From Vitreimonas flagellata (lineage in GTDB: Bacteria; Pseudomonadota; Alphaproteobacteria; Caulobacterales; Aquidulcibacteraceae): a stretch of 64,000 nucleotides of DNA. Made by a program: the position numbers and the translations under genes. The notes below the pieces were generated by a model that ran no database searches, was not told the origin of the DNA, and saw only the letters and a list, made by a program, of their open reading frames with translations. Numbering within the stretch: position 1 is the first letter of the stretch; every line of letters starts with the position of its first letter. The DNA lies in NCBI RefSeq assembly GCF_004634425.1, contig NZ_SBJL01000001.1, positions 159,001-223,000 of the forward strand, written 5' to 3'. Shown here in pieces: positions 24,440 to 33,041 of this stretch.

Positions 24440-24474
24440 GAACCGGGTTCAATTGATCGCTTTGGGACCTCGCC

Positions 24475-24500
24475 CAGGGAAATTGCGACGAGGCGCGTAT
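24475..24500 (+). promoter_or_regulatory. ECF-type promoter, site 11 (DUF5676-GAPDH-ATPase operon)
   Basis: CAGGG (24475-24479), 15 bases, GCGTAT (24495-24500), 44 bases before ATG 24544. It is divergent from site 7. Confidence 0.75.
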
Positions 24501-24543
24501 GAAGGGAGAGAGCCCGCGAGCGGCCTTTGTTGAGGAGGATCCC

Positions 24544-24834
24544 ATGAGCCAGCCACCAAACGCCGAACGGCCCTCTGGCATCGGCGTCCTGCCCTTGGGC
24601 ATCGCGCTGGCGGTGACGCTGTTGGCCGGCTACGGCGCCTGTTGGCTTGTCGCCGCATCCCCATTTGCCGCGCCCTTCACGCATGCTTGGCTGCAATTGT
24701 TCTCCGCTGAACCAGCCGGGTCGACAGAGCAGCTCATCGAAGGCAGCATCTTCAGCGCAGTCGGCGCCTGGTTTGCCGCGCTTATCTTCGCGCCGGTCTA
24801 TAACCTTATCGCGCGCGCCGATCGCATCATCTGA
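24544..24834 (+). CDS. Small membrane protein (DUF5676-like)
   Basis: A 96-residue protein from ATG 24544, behind a strong GAGGAGG site; an upstream ATG 24499 overlaps the promoter and is rejected. Two hydrophobic helices (LGIALAVTLLAGYGACWLVA; GAWFAALIFAPVYNLI) flank a polar loop. The ending A-x-VYNLIARA is shared with the protein at 14721. Function unknown. First gene of the operon with type II GAPDH and the P-type ATPase. Confidence 0.7.
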   Translation: MSQPPNAERPSGIGVLPLGIALAVTLLAGYGACWLVAASPFAAPFTHAWLQLFSAEPAGSTEQLIEGSIFSAVGAWFAALIFAPVYNLIARADRII

Positions 24835-24871
24835 AACAACATCGCCGGCGACGCGGCGCTTGAGGGCGGGC

Positions 24872-25864
24872 ATGACGATTAAGGTGGCTGTCAACGGCTA
24901 TGGCGTGATCGGCAAACGTGTCGCCGACGCGGTCACACAACAAGCCGACATGGTGCTGACAGGCGTTTGCGACATAGCCGGCGATTGGCGCATCGCCGTC
25001 GCGCGCGATCGCGGCGTGCCCGTCTATTCCGCGACCGGCGAAGCCGGCGCCGGTTCGCTGGAGGACATGGCCCGCGGCGCAGACCTTGTTGTCGACTGTA
25101 CGCCCAAAGGCGTCGCGGCTAAGAACGCGGCGCTTTATCGTGAGCTCGGTAGAAAGTTCATCGTCCAAGGTGGCGAGAAACACGATGTAACGGGCCACTC
25201 TTTCGTGGCTGAAGCAAGTTATGCAAGCGCCTTGGACCGGCCGTCCACACGCGTCGTATCGTGCAACACGACCTCGATCGTGCGGGTGTTCGGCGCCCTG
25301 CGGCGCGCAGGCCTCTTACTGCGCGCGCGCGGCACACTGCTGCGGCGCGCGCTCGATCCCTGGGAAAGTCATCTCGGCGGCATCATGAACACGCTCGTGC
25401 CGGAAACGCGCGTTCCCAGTCACCAAGGGCCCGATGCACAAACGGTGGATCCCGCACTCGATATTGTCACCATGGCGGTCAAAGTGCCCGAGACGCTTGG
25501 GCATATGCATTTCTGGTCGGCCGATCTTGTCGGTCGCCCAAGCCGGGAGGACGTACGTTCAGTGCTCGCAGCCTCGCCGCGCGTGGCGTTCGTGCAAGCG
25601 AGCGAGGGGCTTGGCGCTCTCAATGCCGTCAAAGAGCGCATGCTCGATCTTGGCCGGCCGCGCGGCGACCTTTATGAAGTCGCCATGCTTGAAGACACGC
25701 TAACGGTCGAAAACGGCGAATTGTTTTGCGCTTACATGGTCGACAATCAAGCGATTGTCATCCCCGAGACCATCGACGCCATTCGAGCTCTGACGGGTGC
25801 AGAACGAGACGCGGCCCTATCAATGGCCAAAACCAATCGCGCGCTCTCCATCATTGCGGCCTAA
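24872..25864 (+). CDS. gap2: Type II (archaeal-type) glyceraldehyde-3-phosphate dehydrogenase
   Basis: A 330-residue protein from ATG 24872 (GAGGGCGGG upstream). [19 protein letters not shown] is the NAD(P)-binding start, VVSCNTTS holds the catalytic Cys131, and [13 protein letters not shown] and [13 protein letters not shown] are signatures of the archaeal type II GAPDH, distinct from bacterial GapA. It oxidises glyceraldehyde-3-P to 1,3-bisphosphoglycerate. Archaea are its usual home, so horizontal origin is likely. It lies 37 bases after the small membrane protein gene and 38 bases before the P-type ATPase, in one operon. Confidence 0.9.
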   Translation: MTIKVAVNGYGVIGKRVADAVTQQADMVLTGVCDIAGDWRIAVARDRGVPVYSATGEAGAGSLEDMARGADLVVDCTPKGVAAKNAALYRELGRKFIVQGGEKHDVTGHSFVAEASYASALDRPSTRVVSCNTTSIVRVFGALRRAGLLLRARGTLLRRALDPWESHLGGIMNTLVPETRVPSHQGPDAQTVDPALDIVTMAVKVPETLGHMHFWSADLVGRPSREDVRSVLAASPRVAFVQASEGLGALNAVKERMLDLGRPRGDLYEVAMLEDTLTVENGELFCAYMVDNQAIVIPETIDAIRALTGAERDAALSMAKTNRALSIIAA

Positions 25865-25902
25865 AAGCGATTTGCCGGCGCGGCGAGCGGGAACAGAAAA
25901 CG

Positions 25903-28188
25903 ATGCAAACCGAAACCTTGACGTTCGACGATCTCGTCACGCCGCTCGATCCCCTCGTGCTCGAACGGCATTTGAAACGCACGCCGGGCGTCGCTGACGC
26001 GAAGGCCAGTTTTGCAACGGGCTCGGTCACGGTTAAGTTTGATCCGGCGCTGACCAACGTCGCACTCGTACGCGAGGCCGTGAGCGCTTGCGGTTTTCAT
26101 TGCCGCGGCGTGTCGGCTCCCCTTCATTTGACGCGTGCGCGTGAACACGAGGCTCACGCGCACAAGGCCGCGCCGGCGCCCTCCGAGCGCGGTCATCAAG
26201 ACGCGAGTGACGTGGGCCACGAGATGGGCCATGGCGCGGGCATGGACATGGCTGCCATGGCCAGGGACATGCGCAATCGCTTTCTGGTCGCGCTCGGCTT
26301 TTCCATTCCGATCTTTCTCCTGGCGCCGATGGGCATGGAGGCGATGCGGATCGATCCGCCGTTCGGCTGGGATCTCGAAGTCACGCTCTTCTTTCTCGCC
26401 AGCGGCGCCATCCTCTACCCAGGCTGGCCATTCTTTGTGGCGGCGGTGCGCGCGCTGAGGCACGGCGTCTTCAATATGGCGGTGCTGGTGCTGCTGAGCG
26501 TCGGCGCTGGCTACTTCTTTTCCATAGGCGCCACCTTCATTTGGGGCGGCGCTCAATTCTACGAAGCGTCGTCGGTCCTGCTCGTCTTCATCCTGCTCGG
26601 CCACTGGCTTGAGATGCGCGCGCGGGCAGGCGCTTCGGAAGCCATACGACGGCTCATGGATCTAGCGCCGCCGATGGCGATCGTCGTGCGCGGGGGCCAG
26701 GAGGTCGCGGTCTCAACAGCGGACGTGAAGCTCGACGAAATTGTCGTGGTGAAGCCCGGCGGCAAAGCCCCAGTCGACGGCGTCATCATCGAAGGACGCT
26801 CCGACATCGACGAATCCATGCTCACGGGAGAATCGTTGCCCGTGAGCAAGAGCGTGGGCGACGCCGTCATCGGCGGCACCATCAATAAGAGCGGGATGAT
26901 CCGCTACCGCGCCACCAAGATCGGCGCCGACACGGCTTTGGCGCAGATCGTCAAGCTCGTGCAGGAGGCGCAGAACTCAAAGGCGCCGGCGCAATTGCTG
27001 GCCGACCGCGCCTCGCAATGGCTGGTGATCGCCGCCATCATCATCGCTGCGGCGACGTTTGTGGTGTGGCTGGCAATCGGTCAGCCGCTTCTGTTTGCGC
27101 TCACTCTGGCGATCACAGTGCTGGTCATCGCTTGCCCTGACGCACTGGGGCTCGCCACGCCCATGGCCATCATGGTCGGCACCGGCATCGGCGCGCGTCA
27201 CGGCATCCTGATCAAGGATGCAGTGGCGCTGGAGGATTCCGCCAAGCTCGATGTCGTCGTCTTCGACAAGACAGGCACGCTCACCTTAGGCGCGCCGAAG
27301 GTGGTTGAGGTGGTCGCGGGCGAGGGACTAAGCGAAAGCGAACTTGTCGCACTGGCCGCCGCCGTCGAGGGCGGTTCAGAACATCATATCGCCGTCGCCC
27401 TAAAAGAACGCGCCAAGGATCAGCCGCTGCCAGAGGTTTCTGACTTCGCCTCGTTCGAAGGCAAGGGCGTCAGCGGCCGCATTGGCGGGGCAACGATCCT
27501 TTCGGGCAACCGCATGCTCATGGCCGACAACAAGGTGGCGTTCGGCAGGCTCGCCGGCGAAGCCGATCGTCTCCTGGGTTCCGGGCGCACCGTCGCTCAC
27601 ATCTCCCGCGACGGAGCTCTCATCGGCCTCATCGCTATCGCCGACGCAGCAAGGCCGACCGCGGCGGCGACGGTCGAGCGTCTCAAGCGCCAAGGCGTCG
27701 AAGTCGCGATGATGACCGGGGACAATCTGGCGACGGCCAAGCGCATCGCCGCCGAACTCGGGGTCGATATAGTGCTTGCCGAAGTCTTGCCCGGCCAGAA
27801 GGCCGCAAAGATCAAGGAGCTGCAAGCGCAGGGCAAAAAGGTTGGGATGGTTGGCGACGGCGTCAACGACGCGCCGGCGTTGACGCAGGCCGACGTGGGC
27901 TTCGCCATCGGTGCGGGCACTGATGTGGCGATGGAGAGCGCCGATGTCGTGTTGATGCGCAGCGATCCCTATGATGTCGTGCGCGCCATCGAATTGTCGC
28001 GCGCGACGCTGCGCAAGATGCATCAAAATCTATGGTGGGCCGCAGGCTACAATGTGCTGGCCTTCCCGTTGGCGGCAGGCGTGCTCTATCCGCTGCTGCT
28101 CAGCCCCGAAATCGCGGCGCTGTCAATGTCAGGAAGCTCGGTGATCGTGGCGGCCAACGCGCTGCTGCTGCGCTGGGTGAAGCTCTAG
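25903..28188 (+). CDS. Heavy-metal P-type ATPase with CPD motif
   Basis: A 761-residue protein from ATG 25903. An N-terminal HMA-like domain (about 5-70) lacks the CxxC pair, and a His/Met-rich linker ([14 protein letters not shown]) follows. The catalytic core has TGES, DKTGT (phosphorylated Asp455), [10 protein letters not shown] and eight predicted helices. The transmembrane metal motif reads [10 protein letters not shown] (C411-P412-D413), where CPC (Cu+, Zn2+) or CPH (CopB type) is usual, so the transported metal is uncertain. It probably exports metal across the inner membrane. Last gene of the DUF5676-gap2 operon; a hairpin follows at 28389. Confidence 0.92.
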   Translation: MQTETLTFDDLVTPLDPLVLERHLKRTPGVADAKASFATGSVTVKFDPALTNVALVREAVSACGFHCRGVSAPLHLTRAREHEAHAHKAAPAPSERGHQDASDVGHEMGHGAGMDMAAMARDMRNRFLVALGFSIPIFLLAPMGMEAMRIDPPFGWDLEVTLFFLASGAILYPGWPFFVAAVRALRHGVFNMAVLVLLSVGAGYFFSIGATFIWGGAQFYEASSVLLVFILLGHWLEMRARAGASEAIRRLMDLAPPMAIVVRGGQEVAVSTADVKLDEIVVVKPGGKAPVDGVIIEGRSDIDESMLTGESLPVSKSVGDAVIGGTINKSGMIRYRATKIGADTALAQIVKLVQEAQNSKAPAQLLADRASQWLVIAAIIIAAATFVVWLAIGQPLLFALTLAITVLVIACPDALGLATPMAIMVGTGIGARHGILIKDAVALEDSAKLDVVVFDKTGTLTLGAPKVVEVVAGEGLSESELVALAAAVEGGSEHHIAVALKERAKDQPLPEVSDFASFEGKGVSGRIGGATILSGNRMLMADNKVAFGRLAGEADRLLGSGRTVAHISRDGALIGLIAIADAARPTAAATVERLKRQGVEVAMMTGDNLATAKRIAAELGVDIVLAEVLPGQKAAKIKELQAQGKKVGMVGDGVNDAPALTQADVGFAIGAGTDVAMESADVVLMRSDPYDVVRAIELSRATLRKMHQNLWWAAGYNVLAFPLAAGVLYPLLLSPEIAALSMSGSSVIVAANALLLRWVKL

Positions 28189-28388
28189 ATCGCGTGAGGT
28201 GGATCGAGCGCAAAGCGATCCGCCACTTAAGGCCACAGAAAATAAGCGCCGTAGAGTGCGAGTTAAGAAATCTTTGGCGACCGCAACCATCGGCGCGCTC
28301 GATCCAACTCTCGGCGCCTGCTCGCCGCGCGACCGCCCAAGGCCCACCCATCTTCAATAGGGCGTGGCCATGCTCGCGCTGAGCTACG

Positions 28389-28421
28389 CTCCGCTCGCCG
28401 GCGATGAGTCGGCGAGCGGAG
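28389..28421. terminator. Perfect GC-rich hairpin between convergent genes
   Basis: CTCCGCTCGCCG (28389-28400), loop GCGATGAGT, CGGCGAGCGGAG (28410-28421): a 12 bp perfect stem between the P-type ATPase (plus) and the lipoprotein gene (minus). No T run follows, so a bidirectional terminator is inferred. The rest of the 249 bp gap has a weaker repeat near 28200 and nothing else I recognise. Confidence 0.55.
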
Positions 28422-28437
28422 GGCCGGTGCGCAAGAA

Positions 28438-28725
28438 TTATTGCGGTTGAGCTGGCGTCTCGGCCGGCGCGGCCTCAGTCTCTGCTTGTTGCTCACGGCA
28501 GCCAGGGTGAGCCGCGGTCAGCATGCGACCGTTGTCGTGGGGCCGATTCATATCGTGGCTCGCCGTATCGTAAGGACAATCGGTCGGCTCTGCTGGCATC
28601 GCGGAATCGCGCATAGCCGCGCCACGGGGGCCATGGCGATGCGTATCAGCCGGCGTCGTACATGCGCCAAGCGCCAGCAGCACGCCGGCGGACACGACAG
28701 AAACAACGATTTTCAACACGGGCAT
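28438..28725 (-). CDS. Small lipoprotein
   Basis: A 95-residue protein from ATG 28725 (GAGGAGA 9 bases upstream). The signal peptide ends in the lipobox LGAC; the mature part is polar with scattered His and Met and a Glu/Ala/Pro tail. No family recognised. It resembles the lipoprotein at 11144 in size, lipobox, His content and promoter. Probably outer membrane or periplasm-facing. Confidence 0.7.
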   Translation of the reverse strand: MPVLKIVVSVVSAGVLLALGACTTPADTHRHGPRGAAMRDSAMPAEPTDCPYDTASHDMNRPHDNGRMLTAAHPGCREQQAETEAAPAETPAQPQ

Positions 28726-28769
28726 ATCGACAATCTCCTCGCAACGGCGCTCGGCGCCTCAGCAGTAGA

Positions 28770-28795
28770 ATACGCGCCAGATTGCTCTTGCCCTG
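28770..28795 (-). promoter_or_regulatory. ECF-type promoter, site 8 (lipoprotein at 28438)
   Basis: Minus strand CAGGG (28791-28795), 15 bases, GCGTAT (28770-28775), 45 bases before ATG 28725. Confidence 0.72.
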
Positions 28796-28822
28796 AACCA
28801 GCAGTCTTTGTTGGCGTTCACC

Positions 28823-28848
28823 CAGGGCGAACACCCTGTCGTGCGTAA
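28823..28848 (+). promoter_or_regulatory. ECF-type promoter, site 12 (cyclopropane synthase)
   Basis: CAGGG (28823-28827), 15 bases, GCGTAA (28843-28848), 65 bases before ATG 28914. The last base of the -10 element differs (A for T). Divergent from site 8. Confidence 0.65.
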
Positions 28849-28913
28849 TCAATATGAACGTGCGTTTGAGCGTACGCCCCCAGAAGCGCACGTGAGAGGA
28901 AAGCGCGACTTCG

Positions 28914-30179
28914 ATGCTTGAACGATCAACCGACTCGCCACCTAGCGGCGCCGCGCGCCGCCAACAGCGTCACTTTCGCCCGTCCGAGACACTCCTTAGT
29001 GCAGCGCTCGATCAGCTCATTACGCGCGGGCGCCTTGTCGTCACGTTTCCCAGCGGTGAGCAGCGCCAATTCGGCGAGGACGCCGGATCGGCCGTTATTG
29101 TCGCAATTAAAGATGCGAGCGCACTTAGCCGGCTGATGGCCAATGCAGAACTGGCTTTCGGCGAACTTTACGTCGATGGCCTTATCGCCATCGACGGCGA
29201 CGATATCGATGGCCTGCTGGCGCTCGTTCTACAAAACCTTCGGCGCCATGGCTTCAAAACCGGGGCCGCGCCACCGGGCATGCGCCTCTTCGAGGCGCCG
29301 CGCCGCGAAATCAACGACAGAAAGCGCGCCGAACGCAATGTGGCGCATCACTACGACATATCGAACGAACTCTATCGGGTTTTTCTGGACGAGGATCTGC
29401 AATATTCCTGCGCCTATTACGAAACCGGCGCGGAGACGCTTGAAGAGGCCCAGGACGCCAAGAAGGAGCTCATCGCGGCGAAACTTTGCCTGCGTCCGGG
29501 CCTTTCGCTTCTGGACATAGGTTGCGGCTGGGGCGGTCTTGCGCTCCACTTGGCGCGTACGCGGGGCGTCAATGTCCGCGGCATCACGCTCTCGCAGGCG
29601 CAATTGCCGGTGGCGCGGGTGCGCGCCCAGGCGCAGAATCTGGCCGCACAGGCCGAATTCGTACTCGAAGATTATCGAGAGACCGAAGGCGCGTTCGATC
29701 GCATTGTATCGGTTGGCATGTTCGAGCATGTCGGGCGCGGTCACTATGACGAATTCTTCCGGCAAATTGCGTCGCTGCTCGCCGAGGATGGCGTTGCTCT
29801 GTTGCATACGATCGGACGCGCGGACGGAGCGGGCGCCACCAGCCCCTGGATCGACCGCTACATTTTTCCTGGCGGCTACATTCCCGCGCTGTCTGAGATC
29901 ATGCCTGCTGTCGAGCGCGCCGGACTTTATGTGACCGACATCGAAGTCTGGCGGCTTCACTACGCTTACACCCTCCGCGCATGGCGAGAGCGCTTCGAAG
30001 CGCGCCTTGATGATGTGCGCGCTATGTTCGATGAGCGCTTCTGCCGTATGTGGCGCTTTTACCTGGCCGCAAGCGAAGCTGCGTTTCGATATGGCGGCCA
30101 CGAAGTGTTTCAGATTCAACTCGCGCGCCGCCAGGACGCCGTTCCCCGAACACGGCGTTATCTGGAACGCGCTGGATGA
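28914..30179 (+). CDS. cfa: Cyclopropane-fatty-acyl-phospholipid synthase
   Basis: A 421-residue protein. The N-terminal lipid-binding part (about 1-125; NAELAFGELYVDGLI) is followed by the SAM methyltransferase domain with NVAHHYDISNELYRVFLDED, LQYSCAYY, LLDIGCGWGG (SAM site), GITLSQAQL and SVGMFEHVG. The C-terminal FIPGGYIPALSE-like element (FPGGYIPALSEIM) is also typical. Cfa adds a methylene bridge to unsaturated membrane lipids, a classic stress and stationary-phase change. An antisense promoter-like site (30307-30332) faces this gene from downstream. Confidence 0.93.
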   Translation: MLERSTDSPPSGAARRQQRHFRPSETLLSAALDQLITRGRLVVTFPSGEQRQFGEDAGSAVIVAIKDASALSRLMANAELAFGELYVDGLIAIDGDDIDGLLALVLQNLRRHGFKTGAAPPGMRLFEAPRREINDRKRAERNVAHHYDISNELYRVFLDEDLQYSCAYYETGAETLEEAQDAKKELIAAKLCLRPGLSLLDIGCGWGGLALHLARTRGVNVRGITLSQAQLPVARVRAQAQNLAAQAEFVLEDYRETEGAFDRIVSVGMFEHVGRGHYDEFFRQIASLLAEDGVALLHTIGRADGAGATSPWIDRYIFPGGYIPALSEIMPAVERAGLYVTDIEVWRLHYAYTLRAWRERFEARLDDVRAMFDERFCRMWRFYLAASEAAFRYGGHEVFQIQLARRQDAVPRTRRYLERAG

Positions 30180-30306
30180 GAAGGTTCCGTCGCGTACGTC
30201 ACCGGACCAAAGGATCAAGAGCGAGTGAGCGCGCGCGGCCCGAGGTTGCGCCATTACGGGGGGAGGGGCGCGAGGGTTGGATCCCAGGCCGGCGCGCTCA
30301 TCTCAT

Positions 30307-30332
30307 ATACGCACCAACGCTGTGGTCCCCTC
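30307..30332 (-). promoter_or_regulatory. ECF-type promoter-like site 9, antisense to cfa
   Basis: Minus strand GAGGG (30328-30332), 15 bases, GCGTAT (30307-30312). No convincing minus-strand gene follows; transcription would run into cfa in antisense. The rest of the 280 bp gap before the EamA gene shows nothing recognisable. Confidence 0.5.
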
Positions 30333-30459
30333 ATGATCGAGCGCCGCGGAACCCAGTGAAGTTGTTGGGGGGCCCAAACCTCAGGAGGCTTAGCGCCGTC
30401 CAAGGGCGCAGCAACCGCGTCGCACGACCACGCGCCGTTTTTCTGTCGGGATCGCTCCG

Positions 30460-31329
30460 GTGAGCTTCGGCGCTCAAGTTCGTCTCGTCCTAGTGATGGC
30501 GCTTTGGGCGTCGTGCTTTCCGCTGATCGCCGTAGGGCTTGAACTTGCGCCACATCTGGCGTTTGCGGCGCTCCGCGCCGCCACTGGCGGGATCGCGCTC
30601 ATTGGCGTTTCGCTGGTCCTGCGCCGGCCGATGCCAAAAGACGCCGGCGCCTGGGGCATGATTGTCCTTTTGGCCTTAGGCGCGACATCGCTCGGCTTTC
30701 TCGGCATGTTTCACGGTGCGGCCTTCCTTTCGCCCGGCCTCGCCACGCTCATCTTCAGCACTCAGCCGCTCGTGGCCGCTGTGCTCGGGCGCATGTTTCT
30801 TGGCGAACGATTGACCGCTCGGGGCGCTTTTGGGCTGGTGCTGGGCTTTACAGGTGTCGCCATCGCCAGCTGGCCCCAACTCACTTCGCCCAGTGCTTCG
30901 CTCTACCTGACGGGTGCGGGCTTCGTGATCGCGGCGGCGGCGGGAACGGCCGTCGGCAATGTGGTCATGAAGCGCATCAGTCAGAGCGTGGACGCGGCGA
31001 CCGCTGTGGGCTGGAGTCTTACGCTTGGAGCAATCCCGCTGGCGATCGCATCGGCCGCAACCGAAGACATCGCCATTGCCTGGTCGAGTGAATTCGTCGC
31101 GGCGCTCGCTGTCCTATCGCTCTTTGGCACAGCGCTCGCATTCTGGCTCTGGTTCGAAGCGCTCAAATCGGCGCCTCTGAGCGCGGCCAACGCTTTCAGT
31201 TTCCTTGTGCCGGTGTTTGCATTGGCGCTTGGCGGTGTCTTCTTCGGCGAGCGTGTTGGCTTTCCGGAAATCGCTGGCGCGGGGCTCATTATCGCCGGCG
31301 TCGCTATGGCGCAGCGGCAGACCGCTTGA
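30460..31329 (+). CDS. EamA/DMT-family transporter
   Basis: A 289-residue protein from GTG 30460 with ten predicted helices in two EamA repeats (about 5-135 and 148-285). VMALWASCFPLIAVGLEL, PGLATLIFSTQPLVAAVLG and FGTALAFWLWFEALKSAP are typical of drug/metabolite exporters. Substrate unknown. No island-type promoter precedes it; a long hairpin follows before the convergent dmeF. Confidence 0.88.
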   Translation: MSFGAQVRLVLVMALWASCFPLIAVGLELAPHLAFAALRAATGGIALIGVSLVLRRPMPKDAGAWGMIVLLALGATSLGFLGMFHGAAFLSPGLATLIFSTQPLVAAVLGRMFLGERLTARGAFGLVLGFTGVAIASWPQLTSPSASLYLTGAGFVIAAAAGTAVGNVVMKRISQSVDAATAVGWSLTLGAIPLAIASAATEDIAIAWSSEFVAALAVLSLFGTALAFWLWFEALKSAPLSAANAFSFLVPVFALALGGVFFGERVGFPEIAGAGLIIAGVAMAQRQTA

Positions 31330-31495
31330 GAGAGGCGCCGTGCACCTTACTTTTCCGCACGAACCGGGCCGATCCCTCAGATTGGTCGCCCACGCGAAGA
31401 TTGTGATGCGAGGCAAAGAGCCAAAACTTGGCCATCATCACATGTGGCGCTAACAAGGGGCGGAGGCGATGGCATACGTGAGGCGCCGCGTCTCG

Positions 31496-31549
31496 ACACC
31501 CGCCGCCGCCTTTACACCAAGCCCCCAAGCCCAAGGCGGCGGCGGGTGT
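31496..31549. terminator. Long GC-rich hairpin between convergent eamA-like gene and dmeF
   Basis: ACACCCGCCGCCGCCTT (31496-31512) is inverted exactly as AAGGCGGCGGCGGGTGT (31533-31549) around a 20-base loop. A 17 bp perfect stem between convergent genes most likely ends transcription from both sides. The rest of this 265 bp gap has nothing recognisable. Confidence 0.65.
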
Positions 31550-31594
31550 ATCGACATAATGCTGCTGAGGACGCGCGCCCTATCTTCCTGTTGA

Positions 31595-32542
31595 CTACGT
31601 CGCTGCTGCGGCTTCGCGTATCTCCAAAGTTACATGAGCAAGTTCGTGCACGTGTGCGAGACGGGCTTGCAGAAGAGCGCGCTCCGCATCCGTAATCACG
31701 CTCACAATTGCCGCGTGCGCATCGGGCCCGAGGCGCCAGACATGGAGATCGGTGATGCGGCAATCGCCAGGGCCTTCAATCTGTTCGCGAATTTCAGCAA
31801 CCAAGCGGGGATCGGCGCGGTCCAGCAGGACCTCAGCGGTGTCGCGCATGAGCCCCCAGGACCAGCGGGCGATCACGAGGGCGCCGACGATGCCCATCAA
31901 GGGGTCGAGCCAGATCCAGCCGCCAAACTTGCCGGCCGCGAGCGCTACGATCGCAAGCACTGAAGTAAGGGCGTCGGCGAGCACGTGCAGATAGGCGCCG
32001 CGAAGATTGTTGTCGTGCCCGTGCGCGTGGTGATGATCGCTGTGATGATGGGGATGGTCTTCGTGCTTATCGCTCCCGCCTTGGGCGGACAGAAGCCATG
32101 CGCTGACGAGATTGACGACAAGGCCGACGATCGCGACCAACAGCGCCTGGTCGAAAGCGACGTGTCCTGGAGCAAATAGTCGCTGAAGCGATTCAGCGCC
32201 TATGGCGAGCGCTATCACGGCCAATACCAGCGCCGAGCCAAAGCCTGCCAGATCGCCGACTTTGCCGGTCCCGAAGGTAAAGTTCGGATTGCGCGCATGC
32301 CTTTTTGCGTAGCGGTAAGCCAAAAACGCAATCGCCAGCGCCCCGGCGTGCGTGGCCATGTGGAAACCATCCGCCAGCAGCGCCATCGAACCGTAGATGC
32401 CGCCGGCGACGATCTCCGCAACCATCATGATCACTGTCAGCACGACGACCCACATCGTTCGCCGCGTGTTACGGTCATGATCTCGCGCGAGAAACACGTG
32501 GTCGTGGGTGAAGGAGTGAGGTATTGTCACCGGCGTGCTCAC
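31595..32542 (-). CDS. dmeF: Cation diffusion facilitator, DmeF-like Co2+/Ni2+ exporter
   Basis: A 315-residue CDF protein with six helices. LLADGFHMATHAGALAIAFL carries the helix-2 H/D metal site, and the second site in helix 5 is HVLADALTSVLAIVALAAG. A His-rich cytoplasmic loop (HEDHPHHHSDHHHAHGHD) lies between helices 4 and 5, and the C-terminal domain holds ITDLHVWRLGPDAHAAIVSV. A HxxxD-type first site, the His-rich start (HSFTHDHVF) and the adjacent regulator fit the DmeF group, which exports Co2+ and Ni2+. The gene overlaps the stop of dmeR by 4 bases. Confidence 0.9.
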   Translation of the reverse strand: MSTPVTIPHSFTHDHVFLARDHDRNTRRTMWVVVLTVIMMVAEIVAGGIYGSMALLADGFHMATHAGALAIAFLAYRYAKRHARNPNFTFGTGKVGDLAGFGSALVLAVIALAIGAESLQRLFAPGHVAFDQALLVAIVGLVVNLVSAWLLSAQGGSDKHEDHPHHHSDHHHAHGHDNNLRGAYLHVLADALTSVLAIVALAAGKFGGWIWLDPLMGIVGALVIARWSWGLMRDTAEVLLDRADPRLVAEIREQIEGPGDCRITDLHVWRLGPDAHAAIVSVITDAERALLQARLAHVHELAHVTLEIREAAAAT

Positions 32543-32814
32543 TGTCCGTATCGACGGATAAGCGTGATGAGTTCTTCCCCCGCTGCCTGACGTTCAGCAG
32601 GACTGAGGCGCGGGCCTGAGACATGCTCACGCACAAAATCGGCGATGATTTCCTCGCTCAGGCCAATGAACGCACCGCGCGCGCCCGCGAGTAAGTGAAG
32701 CACGGTTTCGCAACCAGCTTCCTCTTCCAGGGCTGCCTCAATCCGCTTCAACTGTCCGGCTATCCGCCGTACGCGCGCCAACAATTGGGTTTTTGACTTT
32801 ATCGTATGGGACAT
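32539..32814 (-). CDS. dmeR: RcnR/CsoR-family metal-sensing repressor (DmeR-like)
   Basis: A 91-residue all-helical repressor beginning MSHTIKSKTQLLARVRRIAG as in RcnR. Of the RcnR ligands His3, Cys35 and His64 are kept, while position 60 is Phe instead of His, consistent with a Co/Ni sensor of somewhat different coordination. Metal binding would release DNA and allow dmeRF expression. The operator abuts its start codon (32815-32837). No Shine-Dalgarno sequence is seen in front of ATG 32814. Confidence 0.9.
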   Translation of the reverse strand: MSHTIKSKTQLLARVRRIAGQLKRIEAALEEEAGCETVLHLLAGARGAFIGLSEEIIADFVREHVSGPRLSPAERQAAGEELITLIRRYGQ

Positions 32815-32837
32815 AGTATAGGGGGGTACCCTATGCT
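32815..32837 (-). promoter_or_regulatory. DmeR/RcnR-type operator
   Basis: The imperfect inverted repeat AGTATAGGG-GGGTA-CCCTATGCT contains the G-tract flanked by AT-rich arms that RcnR/CsoR-type repressors bind. It ends directly at the dmeR start codon and lies in the 227 bp gap shared with the divergent czc genes. The rest of that gap has no clear promoter. Confidence 0.75.
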
Positions 32838-33041
32838 GCAGTCGGACGCAACTCCGCTATCGGGTTGTCACCGCCGATAGGCGGTGCTCATTAGCGAACC
32901 CGCATGGGCGGGATGCCGCAGCTCGGATTCTTGAACCTGTATCACTGGGCGAGCGGGCTTGCGCGCGCCGACGCTCGCGACTATGGCGGGACGAATGCGT
33001 CTTCAAGATGCGGTAACCAATCGAGGTTAAAGCTCGGGAAA

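Noticed and set aside
29229-30254. 341-residue minus-strand frame starting 53 bases after promoter-like site 9
   Set aside because: It is antisense to the well supported cfa gene and has no domain. The promoter position is interesting but does not make the frame a gene.
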